Origin: Rhodospirillales bacterium
GTDB taxonomy: Bacteria > Pseudomonadota > Alphaproteobacteria > Reyranellales > Reyranellaceae
Reading direction: 5' to 3'
Assembly (NCBI GenBank): GCA_013205335.1
Contig: JABMNB010000034.1
Location: forward strand, 1 to 26,645
DNA: 26,645 bases
Shown: one piece after another, positions 15,404-24,345 of the stretch
Layout: the number at the start of each line of letters is the position of its first letter
How positions within the stretch are numbered: the first letter of the stretch is position 1
Translations under genes and position numbers: made by a program
Notes under the pieces: model-generated
Database searches by the model: none
Told to the model about the DNA's origin: nothing
Seen by the model: the letters and a program-made list of their open reading frames with translations, nothing else

Positions 15404-16282
15404 TTACGCCGGCCCGGGCGGTGAGTCGCCCGGGTTGCGCTTCCTGAGATAGAGTTTGTCGGAAAGTCGCAAATCGACGACGCCGAATTCGCGTGCCAGC
15501 AGCTTGTGCTGGCCGTCGAGCTTGGCGAGGTGCTGGAGGGCCGCAACGGCGTCCTCCTCCGGAAGCCAGATCTCGACGCCGTTGTTCAGGATCAGGTTCC
15601 AGCGGCGCTGCCCGACCCAGACGGCGGAACGGAGCTGCTGCGCCACGGTCGGCTCATAGGTGAGCAGCAGCAGCAGGTCGCCGACATGGTCGGGCGCGCC
15701 GGGTCCACCCAGCAGCAGGAGCTTCTCGGCGCCGGGCGGCATGCGGCTCGCCCGCACCGTGCGGCCGTTCGCATCGATCAGCGTGTATTCAGTGCCGTTC
15801 TGCCAGATCGCGACGGCACGACGTTCCTTCATCGTGACATAGAGAGTGTCCGGCAGGCGGCGCTCGACCGTCGCCCACTCGACCCAGTCGATCGCCTCGA
15901 GCCGCTTGCGCGAGGCCTGGAGGTCGATGCCGAGAAGCGAGTCGCCTCGGCTCACATTCAGCGCCGCGAGCAAGGCGCTGCGCTCGACATAGTCGCGGCC
16001 CTCCACCGTGACATCCGCGAGCTTAAAAGGCGTGATGGCACCGACGACGCTACGCGACATCGCGTCGAAGCGGCTCTGCGCCTCTACGAGCCAGCCCTCG
16101 CGCCAGGCCCACCAGCCGCCACCGCCGCCACAGCCCAGCAGCAGAATGATGGCGCCGAGCAGTACCGGCTGCTTCCAGAAAGGGCGGCCGGTCTTACGGA
16201 CGGGCCCGCGCTTCTTGCGCCGGTCGTAGTCGCGGCGCGGCGCGGCGCCGGCCTTGGCGGCGGGCTTCTTGGCGACGCTCAT
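15404..16282 (-). CDS. ftsQ: cell division protein FtsQ
   Basis: FtsQ is a bitopic inner-membrane divisome protein that recruits FtsB and FtsL. The 292-residue protein has a basic cytoplasmic tail (1-37, with RRKKRGPVRK), one membrane helix (about 38-58, containing LLGAIILLLGCGGGGG), a POTRA domain at about 86-155 (LADVTVEGRDYV) and the FtsQ/DivIB domain (WNLILNNGVEIWLP at about 228-241, then FGVVDLRLSDKLYLR). The five-glycine run in the membrane helix is unusual. The ATG at 16282 overlaps the ddl stop (ATGA) and is preferred over upstream in-frame starts inside ddl. Confidence 0.93.
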   Translation of the reverse strand: MSVAKKPAAKAGAAPRRDYDRRKKRGPVRKTGRPFWKQPVLLGAIILLLGCGGGGGWWAWREGWLVEAQSRFDAMSRSVVGAITPFKLADVTVEGRDYVERSALLAALNVSRGDSLLGIDLQASRKRLEAIDWVEWATVERRLPDTLYVTMKERRAVAIWQNGTEYTLIDANGRTVRASRMPPGAEKLLLLGGPGAPDHVGDLLLLLTYEPTVAQQLRSAVWVGQRRWNLILNNGVEIWLPEEDAVAALQHLAKLDGQHKLLAREFGVVDLRLSDKLYLRKRNPGDSPPGPA

Positions 16283-17208
16283 GACGGATGCCTCGCATGA
16301 TCGACCATCCAGGTCATGAGCTGCGACCAGGAGATGCCGGCCCATTTGGCCTGTTCCGGCGCCAGCGACAGCGGCGTCATGCCGGGCTGGGTGTTGAGTT
16401 CGAGGATGACGAGACCCGACGTGCCGGGCTGGGTGTCGTCCCAGCGGAAGTCGGCGCGGCTCAGTCCGTTGCAGCCCAGAGCCTCGTGGGCCATGAGCGC
16501 CCACTGTTTGGCCAGTTCGTAGACCTCGGGCGGCACCGGCGCGGGCACGAGATGCTCGGTGATGCCGTCGGTGTATTTGGCCTCGTAGTCGTAAAATCGC
16601 GTGCGCGGCCTCAGCTCGGTAACGGCAACGGCATGGTCGTCCATCACGGCTACCGTCAGCTCGCGGCCCGGCACGAAATTCTCCACCAGCACCCGCTCGC
16701 CGAAGGCCGCCTCGGCGGCCTCGACGGCGGCCAGGTTGTCGCCCTCTCGGACGATATGGACACCGACGCTCGACCCCTGGTCGATCGGCTTCACGACATA
16801 GGGACGGACCATCGGATCGCCCCAGGCGAGCGAGCGACGCTCGATCACCTTCCCGTCGGCGACCTTGAGGCCGAGCGACGTGAAGACGTGGCGCGCCATC
16901 GGCTTGTCCATCGCGATCGCCGAGGCCAGCACGCCGGAGTGCGTATAGGGCACGCGCATGATCTCGAGGACGCCCTGGATGCAGCCGTCCTCGCCATAAC
17001 GCCCGTGCAGGGCATTGAAGACGACATCGGGGCCGCCACCGCTCGCGGGACGCAGGAATTCGACCAGGGCGCGCAGGTCGCGCTTCACGTCGTATTCGAC
17101 GACGTCGTGCCCGGCTTCGCGCAGCCCCTCGGCGCAGGCCTTGCCGCTGACCAGCGAGACCTCGCGCTCGGGCGACCAGCCGCCCATCAGGACCGCAACG
17201 CGCTTCAT
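16279..17208 (-). CDS. ddl: D-alanine--D-alanine ligase
   Basis: Ddl joins two D-alanines with ATP to make the dipeptide that MurF adds to the peptidoglycan precursor. The 309-residue protein is an ATP-grasp enzyme: LMGGWSPEREVSLVSG (7-22), ALHGRYGEDG (66-75), VVKPIDQGSSVGV (138-150), RTRFYDYEAKYT (202-213), SRADFRW (250-256) and the metal-binding LELNTQPGMT (269-278). Length is typical of DdlB. The ATG at 17208 overlaps the murB stop by 4 nt and is preceded by GGGAGA. Confidence 0.95.
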   Translation of the reverse strand: MKRVAVLMGGWSPEREVSLVSGKACAEGLREAGHDVVEYDVKRDLRALVEFLRPASGGGPDVVFNALHGRYGEDGCIQGVLEIMRVPYTHSGVLASAIAMDKPMARHVFTSLGLKVADGKVIERRSLAWGDPMVRPYVVKPIDQGSSVGVHIVREGDNLAAVEAAEAAFGERVLVENFVPGRELTVAVMDDHAVAVTELRPRTRFYDYEAKYTDGITEHLVPAPVPPEVYELAKQWALMAHEALGCNGLSRADFRWDDTQPGTSGLVILELNTQPGMTPLSLAPEQAKWAGISWSQLMTWMVDHARHPS

Positions 17209-18143
17209 CGATCCGCTCTCCCGCCAGTCGCCGCCTCGCCGATGCGTCGGATTTCCCATTCGAGCTGCACGCCCGTCTTTTCCAGCACGCGGCGACGCAC
17301 TTCCTCGCCCAGCGCCTCGATGTCGGTCGCCGTCGCCTCGCCCAGGTTGATCAGGAAATTGCAGTGCTTATCGGAAACCTGGGCCTCGCCGATGCGCAAT
17401 CCGCGACAGCCGGCCTGGTCGATCAGCTCCCAGGCCCTTCGGCCCGGCGGATTGACGAAGGTCGAGCCGCCGGTGCGGCTACGCGGCTGGGAGTCGGTGC
17501 GGGCGGTGTCGATCTCGGCGATGCGGCGGGCAATCACGAGCTGGTCGCCCGGTGTCGCGCGCAGCCGCGCCGACGTGAAGATCCAATCCGCCGGCGCTTC
17601 GCTGTGGCGATAGCTGAAGCCCATCGCACCCGCCGCGATCTCATGGACCTTGCCCGCGCGATCGACGGCATGGGCGGAGACGAGGACCTGCGCCAGGTCG
17701 CCCTCATAGGCGCCCGCATTCATGCGCAGTGCGCCGCCGATCGTGCCGGGAATGCCGCTCAGGAACTCGAGCCCCGCCAGCGCATGGTCGCGCGCCGTCA
17801 GCGCCACGTTGAGGTCGAGGGCGCCCGCGCCGGCCACGAGATCGTGCCCGTTGACCGAAATGCCGGTGAAGCCGCGCAGCAGGCGGATCACGACACCCTT
17901 CACGCCGCCGTCGCGCACGAGGATGTTGGAGCTGACGCCCAGGACGGTGACCGGCACGTCCGACGGCAGGCCGGCCATGAAGGAAGCGAGATCCTCCACG
18001 TCGGCCGGCCGGAACAGGACCTCGGCCGCCCCGCCCGCACGCAACCAGGTCTGCGGACCAAGCGCGGCGTCGGAAGTCAACCGTCCGCGCGGCCGGGGCA
18101 GCCGGTCGATCAGGTGGGGTGTCGAGGTCGCGAGGGCCATCAT
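17205..18143 (-). CDS. murB: UDP-N-acetylenolpyruvoylglucosamine reductase
   Basis: MurB reduces UDP-GlcNAc-enolpyruvate to UDP-MurNAc using FAD and NADPH. The 312-residue protein has the FAD-binding segments TWLRAGG (32-38), GVSSNILVRDGG (69-80) and GIPGTIGGALRMNAGAYEG (130-148). Catalytic residues are visible: R179 in FSYRHS, S227 in TGGSTFVNP and E297 in LEWEIRRIG. It is of the shorter type II kind common in alphaproteobacteria. The ATG at 18143 overlaps the murC stop (ATGATG); the second ATG at 18140 is an alternative. Confidence 0.95.
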   Translation of the reverse strand: MMALATSTPHLIDRLPRPRGRLTSDAALGPQTWLRAGGAAEVLFRPADVEDLASFMAGLPSDVPVTVLGVSSNILVRDGGVKGVVIRLLRGFTGISVNGHDLVAGAGALDLNVALTARDHALAGLEFLSGIPGTIGGALRMNAGAYEGDLAQVLVSAHAVDRAGKVHEIAAGAMGFSYRHSEAPADWIFTSARLRATPGDQLVIARRIAEIDTARTDSQPRSRTGGSTFVNPPGRRAWELIDQAGCRGLRIGEAQVSDKHCNFLINLGEATATDIEALGEEVRRRVLEKTGVQLEWEIRRIGEAATGGRADR

Positions 18144-19615
18144 GCAGCCGACCCGCCGCGGGGGCCCGAATCGTTGGCGATGGCGCGCGGACCGGCTTTC
18201 TCTGCCGCGAGCTGCTGGATCTGGCCGGGCAGCGCATGGGCCCAGGCTGTGATGTTGCCGGCGCCCAGACAGACCACGACGTCGCCCGGACGCGCGACCT
18301 GCCAGATCATGGCCGGCAGGTCGCCCGGCGCACCGAGCGGCGCCACGTCGCGATGGCCGGCCCGCTGTACGAGGCCCACCAGCATGTCGCGATTGACGCC
18401 TTCGATGGGAGCCTCGCCCGCGGCGTAGACGTCCGCGATGATCACGGCATCGGCGTCGGAAAAACAGGTGGCGAATTCGGCACGCAGCGCCCCGAGACGC
18501 GAATAACGATGCGGCTGCATGACGGCGATGACCCGGCCCGAACCGCCATAGGCCTGGCGGGCGGCGCGCAGCACGGCCGCGATCTCCACCGGATGATGTC
18601 CGTAATCGTCGATCACCGTGATGCCATGCGCCTCGCCGGTCTTGGTGAAGCGCCGCTTGACGCCGGCAAAGGAGCCGAGCGCACGGCGGATCGTATCGTC
18701 CGGCAGGCCCATTTCCTGGGCCACGGCGATGGCCGCCAGCGCATTCTGCACATTGTGCTGGCCGAACATCGGCAGGCGCATGCCGGTGATGATGCGCGAT
18801 TCATTGGTGGCGCGGTGCTCGACCATGACGTCGAAATCGGCGCCGCCGCGATCGAGCTTCAGGTTGATGGCCCGCACATCGGCGTTGGCACCGATTCCGT
18901 AGGTGATGATGCGGCGGTCGGCGACGCGCGGGATGAGTGCCTGGACCTCGGGATGGTCCGAGCAGAGCACCGCGAAGCCATAGAACGGGATGTTCTCGAC
19001 GAATCGCACGAAGGCGTCGCGCAACGCGTCGAAGGTGCCGTAGTGGTCGAGATGCTCGGGATCGACATTTGTCACCACCGCGATCGTGGCGGGCAAACGC
19101 AGGAACGAGCCGTCCGATTCGTCGGATTCGACAACCATCCAGTCGCCATCGCCCAGACGTGCGTTGGTGCCGTAGGCATTGATGATGCCTCCATTGATCA
19201 CCGTCGGATCGAGCCCGCCGGCATCGAGCATGGCGGCGACCAGCGAGGTGGTCGTCGTCTTGCCATGCGTGCCGCCGACGGCGATCGACCATTTCAGGCG
19301 CATCAGCTCGCCCAGCATCTCGGCGCGCCGCACGACCGGCACATGGCGCGTGCGCGCGGCAAGTACCTCGGGATTGTCCTTCTTGACGGCGCTCGACACG
19401 ACCATAACCTGGGCGTTGCCGACATTCTCGGCGCGATGGCCGATCATCACCTTCATGCCGAGCTCGGCGATGCGGCGGGTATTGGCACTCTCGGCGACGT
19501 CGCTGCCCTGCACCTTGTAGCCGAGATTGTGCAGAACCTCGGCGATGCCGGACATCCCGATGCCGCCGATACCGACGAAGTGGATGAGACCGAGATCGAG
19601 CGGCAGCGCCCTCAT
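18140..19615 (-). CDS. murC: UDP-N-acetylmuramate--L-alanine ligase
   Basis: MurC adds the first residue, L-alanine, to UDP-MurNAc. The 491-residue protein begins with the UDP-binding IHFVGIGGIGMSG (11-23), has the ATP loop GTHGKTTTT (115-123), VTNVDPEHLDHYG in the central domain, and DDYGHHPVEI in the C-terminal ligase domain. Length is typical. The ATG at 19615 overlaps the murG stop by 4 nt, and its own TGA overlaps murB. Confidence 0.96.
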   Translation of the reverse strand: MRALPLDLGLIHFVGIGGIGMSGIAEVLHNLGYKVQGSDVAESANTRRIAELGMKVMIGHRAENVGNAQVMVVSSAVKKDNPEVLAARTRHVPVVRRAEMLGELMRLKWSIAVGGTHGKTTTTSLVAAMLDAGGLDPTVINGGIINAYGTNARLGDGDWMVVESDESDGSFLRLPATIAVVTNVDPEHLDHYGTFDALRDAFVRFVENIPFYGFAVLCSDHPEVQALIPRVADRRIITYGIGANADVRAINLKLDRGGADFDVMVEHRATNESRIITGMRLPMFGQHNVQNALAAIAVAQEMGLPDDTIRRALGSFAGVKRRFTKTGEAHGITVIDDYGHHPVEIAAVLRAARQAYGGSGRVIAVMQPHRYSRLGALRAEFATCFSDADAVIIADVYAAGEAPIEGVNRDMLVGLVQRAGHRDVAPLGAPGDLPAMIWQVARPGDVVVCLGAGNITAWAHALPGQIQQLAAEKAGPRAIANDSGPRGGSAA

Positions 19616-20736
19616 GCGGCAACTCCTGAAGCTGAAGGCGAGAGAGGAAGGGAGACCAGTTCACCCACGACATCCGCCAACCGCGCCGCGGCATCGGGAC
19701 GGCCTGCAGCGTGGGCCGCCGCCGCCATCGAGGCAAGGCGCTGGGGTTCGTCGATCAGGGATACGAGATGGCCGGCCAGGGTGGCGGCGGAGAAAGACGC
19801 ATGAGGCAGCACGATGCAGGCGCCCGTTGCCTCGAAGGCGCGCGCGTTGGCGGTCTGGTGATCGTCGGCGGCATAAGGATACGGCACCAGGATCGACGGA
19901 CGGCCGATCGTGGCGAGTTCGGCCACCGTCGACGCGCCGGAGCGGCCGATCACGAGATGGGCGGCGTCGATGCGACGCGGCAGATCGGTGAAGAACGGCG
20001 CCATCTCGGCGACCACACCTGCCTTGACGTAGCTCGTGCGCACGCGGTCGATGCTCTCGGGCCGGCATTGCTGAACGATGCGCAGACGAGACCGCAGCGC
20101 CTGCGGAAGGGAAAGGACGGCTTCAGGCACGACCTCGCCAAATGAGGCTGCGCCCTGGCTGCCGCCGAATACCAGGAGATCGATCACCCGTCCTTCGCCC
20201 GGCGCACGATAGGGCGAATCGCGCAGCGCCTGCACGCTCTCGCGCACCGGATTGCCGACGAGTTGCGCCCGTGGATCGCCGTCGAGGTAGCGGGTGCGGG
20301 CAAACGAGGTGGCAACACGTCCAGCGCCGCCCAGCACGAGGCGGTTGGCGCGGCCCAGCACGGCGTTCTGTTCATGAAGCATTGCCGGCAGGCGGCGCAG
20401 GCGGGCAGCGAGCATGGTCGGCACCGACGCGTAGCCACCGAAGCCCACCACCGCCGACGGACCGATGCGGCCCAGCGCCCGCCAGGCGTCGAACAAGCCG
20501 AAAGCCAGCGAGAAAAGCGCCATCGCTTTCTGTGCCATCGAGCCGGTCGGGCTCGCAGAATGGATGTAATGGATCGGCCGGCGCGACAGCGCACCCTGCC
20601 ACTGCCGGCCCCGCGAATCGGTGATCAGGGCGAACGGCACGCCCCGCGCCTCGAGCTCGCCGGCCAGCGCCTCGGCCGGGAACACGTGCCCGCCGGTGCC
20701 GCCGGTTGCCAGGACCACGGGGCGCACAGCCGCCAT
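19612..20736 (-). CDS. murG: UDP-GlcNAc--lipid I GlcNAc transferase
   Basis: MurG is a peripheral inner-membrane glycosyltransferase that turns lipid I into lipid II. The 374-residue GT-B protein shows ATGGTGGHVFPA (10-21), GFGGYASVP (98-106), HEQNAVLGRANR (121-132), GNPVR (161-165), FGGSQGA (190-196), GRSGASTVAEL (264-274) and PYPYAADDHQTANA (285-298). The ATG at 20736 overlaps the ftsW stop by one base (TGATG) and GGGAGG lies just upstream. A much longer open frame extends through ftsW but is only antiparallel-frame noise. Confidence 0.95.
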   Translation of the reverse strand: MAAVRPVVLATGGTGGHVFPAEALAGELEARGVPFALITDSRGRQWQGALSRRPIHYIHSASPTGSMAQKAMALFSLAFGLFDAWRALGRIGPSAVVGFGGYASVPTMLAARLRRLPAMLHEQNAVLGRANRLVLGGAGRVATSFARTRYLDGDPRAQLVGNPVRESVQALRDSPYRAPGEGRVIDLLVFGGSQGAASFGEVVPEAVLSLPQALRSRLRIVQQCRPESIDRVRTSYVKAGVVAEMAPFFTDLPRRIDAAHLVIGRSGASTVAELATIGRPSILVPYPYAADDHQTANARAFEATGACIVLPHASFSAATLAGHLVSLIDEPQRLASMAAAAHAAGRPDAAARLADVVGELVSLPLSPSASGVAA

Positions 20737-21863
20737 CAAACGGCCTCCCTCAAGCCGGCATGCTCGCGCGTGAGCGACAACATCATGCCGATGCAGATCG
20801 CCATCGCCAGCGCCGAGGAGCCGCCATAGGAGATGAACGGCAGGGTCATGCCCTTGGCGGGAATGAGCTGGATCGTCGAGCCCATGTTGATGGCGGCCTG
20901 CAGGCCGAACTGAACGGCGAGGCCGGTAGCCGCCAGGGTGATGAACAGGCTTGTCTCCTTCGAGGCGCGCGCCATCGAGCGCAAGGTCACGAAGGCAAAC
21001 AGGCCAAGGATCATCAGGCAGACGATGAGGCCGAACTCCTCGCCGGCCACGGCCATGACGAAGTCGGTATGGGCATCGGGAAGCTGCGCCTTCACCGTGC
21101 CCTCGCCCGGCCCGCGACCGAACAGCGAGCCGTTCATGAAGGCCTCGAGCGAGGTGTTGACCTGATAATTGTCGCCCGACGACGGATCGAGAAACCGGTC
21201 GAAGCGGCTGCGCACATGGCTGAACAGGAAGTAGGCGCCGACCAGACCGCCGGCACCAGCCACAGCGCCTAAGCCCGCGACCCACATCGGCAGTCCGACG
21301 ACGAAGAGCTGGACGGCCCACACGGCGGCCACGACGACGCTCATGCCGAGATCGGGCTGCATCACCAGCAGCGCCAGCACGCCGCCGACCAGCACGGTCG
21401 ACAGGAGATACCCGGGGGCACGCCGCTCGGTGCGGCTCTGCGCCAGCAGCCACGCCGAAATCACGGCCAGGCTCGGCTTCACGAATTCCGACGGCTGCAG
21501 GCTCGAAAGTCCGGGCACCGCAATCCAGCGCCGCGCACCCTTGATCTCGACGCCGATCACGAAGGTGGCGGCCAGCAGCACGATGCTGCCGCAGAAGACG
21601 AGCAATGCCAGGCGTCGCACATGCCGCGGCGAGGCGAGCGAGATCGCCAGCATGACGACGAGCGCGAGCGGCAGGAACAGGAACTGCCGCTTCGCGAAGA
21701 GGAAGGAGTCGGCGCCGATGCGCTCGGCGGCCGGCGGCGACGCGGCCAGCGTCAGCATGACGCCGAAGGCCATGATCGCCAGGATCGCACCGAGCGACCA
21801 GCGATCGACGGTCCACCACCATTGGCCGATCACACTGCGATCGTCGCGCGGAACCTGGATCAA
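20736..21863 (-). CDS. ftsW: lipid II glycan polymerase FtsW
   Basis: FtsW is the SEDS-family glycosyltransferase that polymerises lipid II at the division site with FtsI. The 375-residue protein has about ten membrane segments. Conserved SEDS blocks are KGARRWI (108-114), LQPSEFVKP (122-130), LPDAHTDFVMAVAGEEFG (261-278) with the probable catalytic D267, and GMTLPFISYGGSS (338-350). The start is taken as TTG at 21863: it overlaps the murD stop (TTGA), matching neighbouring junctions, and has GGGGAGGG a few bases upstream. No ATG fits; a GTG about 30 nt further in is the alternative. Confidence 0.93.
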   Translation of the reverse strand: MIQVPRDDRSVIGQWWWTVDRWSLGAILAIMAFGVMLTLAASPPAAERIGADSFLFAKRQFLFLPLALVVMLAISLASPRHVRRLALLVFCGSIVLLAATFVIGVEIKGARRWIAVPGLSSLQPSEFVKPSLAVISAWLLAQSRTERRAPGYLLSTVLVGGVLALLVMQPDLGMSVVVAAVWAVQLFVVGLPMWVAGLGAVAGAGGLVGAYFLFSHVRSRFDRFLDPSSGDNYQVNTSLEAFMNGSLFGRGPGEGTVKAQLPDAHTDFVMAVAGEEFGLIVCLMILGLFAFVTLRSMARASKETSLFITLAATGLAVQFGLQAAINMGSTIQLIPAKGMTLPFISYGGSSALAMAICIGMMLSLTREHAGLREAV

Positions 21864-23248
21864 GCCGCCCTCCCCAAACTCTCGGCGCCCGGCAGCGCCC
21901 GCGCCATGGCCCGGAACGCATCGCCGCGATGCTCGTAACTCTTCCACTGGTCCCACGAGGCGCAGGCGGGCGACAGAAGGACGACGGCAGGACCCGCCGC
22001 CTCGCGCTGCGCGAGCGCGTGCGCGGCATCCAGCGCAGATTGCAGATCGCCGCAGCGGCTGTAGGGCAGCTTGCCGTCGAGCTGTCCCGCGAAAAGCTCG
22101 GTGGCCTCGCCGATCAGGAAGGCGTGGCGGATGCGGTCGAAGTATGAGCCGAGCGGCGCGACGCCGCCTTCCTTCGCTTGGCCGCCGAGGATCCAATAAA
22201 TATCGTCGTAGCTCGACAGCGCCCGCGCCGTGGCGTCGGCGTTCGTGGCCTTGCTGTCGTTGATGTAGACGACGCTGCCGACGGCGGCGACGCGCTCCTG
22301 GCGATGCGGCAGACCTGGATAGGTCCTCAGTCCGGCGACGATCGTCTCGCGCGGCACATCGAGCCAGCGGCAAACCGCCCAGGCACAGGCCGCGTTCTGT
22401 GCATTGTGGTCGCCCGGCAGGGTGAGCACGTCGGAGAAGTCGACCGTGTAGCCGTCGGCATCGACCAGCATGCCGGCGCGGTAGGAAATGCCGTTGGCGA
22501 TCGGCCGATCGAGCGCCACCGGAACGCAGGCGATGCCGGCACGCGCCGTCATCTCGCGCTCGACGGCGCGCGACGGCTCGTCCTCGGTGCCGATCACGGC
22601 GCAATCGCCGGCGCGCTGCCGGGCAAAGATGTTCTTCTTGGCGGCCACGTAGCCCGCAATATCGCCATGGCGATCGATATGGTCCGGCGTGATGTTGAGC
22701 CACACCGCGATGTCGGCGTGGAAGGTCTCCAGCAGCTCGAGCTGGTAGGAGGAGAGCTCCAGCACGTAGAGGCCGCCCTTGCCGAGCGGCGCGAGATCGA
22801 GCGCACCGCGGCCGATATTGCCGCCGACTTCGCAGCGCGCACCGGCCTGCTGGAGGATGTGGCCGATCAGCGCCGTCGTCGTCGACTTGCCGTTGGTGCC
22901 TGTGATGGCGACGAACTGCGCCTCGGGCTGCGCCCGGGCCAGCAGCTCGACATCGCAGATGATCGGCTTGCCGGCGGCGCGCGCCACGACCGCGACGGGA
23001 TGCGGCGCCGGCAGCGTGCTGGGAATGCCCGGGCTGATCACGAGCGCCGCGATTTCCGACCAATCGATCGTCACCGGATCGGCGATCCGGGCTCCGGCTT
23101 GTGCCGCCGCGTCACGCGACGTGGCACTGTCGTCCCAGGCGATACACTCGATCCCGGCTGCCCTGAGGGCGCGCACGGTCGCCAGGCCGGAGCGCGCGAG
23201 CCCCAGCACGACGAACGACGAACCCTCGAGGACGGCGAGATCGATCAT
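21860..23248 (-). CDS. murD: UDP-N-acetylmuramoylalanine--D-glutamate ligase
   Basis: MurD adds D-glutamate to UDP-MurNAc-L-Ala. The 462-residue protein has an N-terminal Rossmann-like UDP-binding part (VVLGLARSGLA, 13-23; ISPGIP, 71-76), the ATP loop GTNGKSTTT (117-125), LNITPDHIDRHG followed by the KKNIF lysine motif, and INDSKATNADA in the C-terminal region. Length is normal. The ATG at 23248 lies 4 nt after the mraY stop. Confidence 0.95.
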   Translation of the reverse strand: MIDLAVLEGSSFVVLGLARSGLATVRALRAAGIECIAWDDSATSRDAAAQAGARIADPVTIDWSEIAALVISPGIPSTLPAPHPVAVVARAAGKPIICDVELLARAQPEAQFVAITGTNGKSTTTALIGHILQQAGARCEVGGNIGRGALDLAPLGKGGLYVLELSSYQLELLETFHADIAVWLNITPDHIDRHGDIAGYVAAKKNIFARQRAGDCAVIGTEDEPSRAVEREMTARAGIACVPVALDRPIANGISYRAGMLVDADGYTVDFSDVLTLPGDHNAQNAACAWAVCRWLDVPRETIVAGLRTYPGLPHRQERVAAVGSVVYINDSKATNADATARALSSYDDIYWILGGQAKEGGVAPLGSYFDRIRHAFLIGEATELFAGQLDGKLPYSRCGDLQSALDAAHALAQREAAGPAVVLLSPACASWDQWKSYEHRGDAFRAMARALPGAESLGRAA

Positions 23249-23252
23249 CCGT

Positions 23253-24344
23253 TCACCGGAGCTTCAGGGTCGCCAGGCCGGCCATTGCCAGAATGGCGGC
23301 GATGATCCAGAAGCGGAAGACGATGGTGGGCTCGGCCCATCCCTTCTGCTCGAAATGGTGATGCAGTGGCGCCATGCGGAAGACGCGGCGGCCGGTCCAT
23401 TTGAAGGACAGGACCTGGACGATCACCGAGACGGTTTCGAGCACGAACAGGCCACCCACGATCGCCAGCACGATCTCGTGCTTGGTGACGACCGCGACCG
23501 CGCCCAGCGCGCCGCCGATCGCCAGCGAGCCGGTGTCGCCCATGAAGACCATGGCGGGGGGCGCATTGAACCACAGGAAGCCGAGGCCGGCGCCGACCAG
23601 CGCCGCCAGCAGCACCGCCAGTTCGCCCGAGCGCGGCACATGATGGAGGTAGAGGTAGTTGGTGAGGATCGTGTTGCCCACGACATAGGCGATCAGGCCG
23701 AACACCGCCGAGGCCATGATGACCGGCCCGATGGCCAGCCCGTCGAGCCCGTCGGTAAGGTTGACGGCGTTCGAGGTTCCGGCGATCACCAGCACGCCGA
23801 ACAGAATGAAGCCGACGGCGCCGAGCGGGATAAGCACGTCCTTGAGGAATGGCAGGGCCAGCGCATAACGCAGCGGCGCGGGCGACGCCTGGGCGATCAG
23901 ATAGACGGCAATACCGGAGACCACGACCGCCAGACCAAGCTTCAGCTTTCCCGGAACGCCCTTGGTGTTGCGCTTGGTGACCTTCAGGAAATCGTCCAGC
24001 AGTCCGACCGCGCCAAAGGCGAGCGTGACGCCCAGCACGATCCAGACGTAGCGATTGGTGAGGTCGGCCCACAGGAGCGTGGCGACCGACAGAGTGATCA
24101 GGATGAGCAGCCCGCCCATCGTCGGCGTGCCCTTCTTGGTCATCAGGTGGCTCGCCGGGCCGTCGTCGCGGATCGGCTGTCCCTGCTTCTGCTTGCTGCG
24201 CAGCCAGCGGATCAGCGCGCCGCCGATCAGGAAGCTCAGCACCAGCGCTGTCAGGAACGCGGCGATCGACCGAAACGTCAGGTACCGGAACAGGTTGAAT
24301 GGCGTGAACTGGTCCGCCAGCGGATAGAGAAAGTTGTAAAACAT
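23253..24344 (-). CDS. mraY: phospho-MurNAc-pentapeptide transferase
   Basis: MraY is an integral membrane enzyme that moves phospho-MurNAc-pentapeptide to undecaprenyl phosphate, making lipid I. The 363-residue protein has about ten membrane helices. Family motifs are GTPTMGGLL (72-80), the aspartate pair D117-D118 in GLLDDFLK, NAVNLTDGLDGLA (192-204), MGDTGSL (268-274) and PLHHHFE (326-332). The ATG at 24344 lies one base after the murF stop. Confidence 0.96.
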   Translation of the reverse strand: MFYNFLYPLADQFTPFNLFRYLTFRSIAAFLTALVLSFLIGGALIRWLRSKQKQGQPIRDDGPASHLMTKKGTPTMGGLLILITLSVATLLWADLTNRYVWIVLGVTLAFGAVGLLDDFLKVTKRNTKGVPGKLKLGLAVVVSGIAVYLIAQASPAPLRYALALPFLKDVLIPLGAVGFILFGVLVIAGTSNAVNLTDGLDGLAIGPVIMASAVFGLIAYVVGNTILTNYLYLHHVPRSGELAVLLAALVGAGLGFLWFNAPPAMVFMGDTGSLAIGGALGAVAVVTKHEIVLAIVGGLFVLETVSVIVQVLSFKWTGRRVFRMAPLHHHFEQKGWAEPTIVFRFWIIAAILAMAGLATLKLR

Positions 24345-24345
24345 T

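Noticed and set aside
19612..22029. An 805-codon frame that could be read as a fusion of an upstream protein to MurG
   Set aside because: The part upstream of 20736 is out-of-frame ftsW sequence; the MurG start with a ribosome-binding site and TGATG junction is clear.
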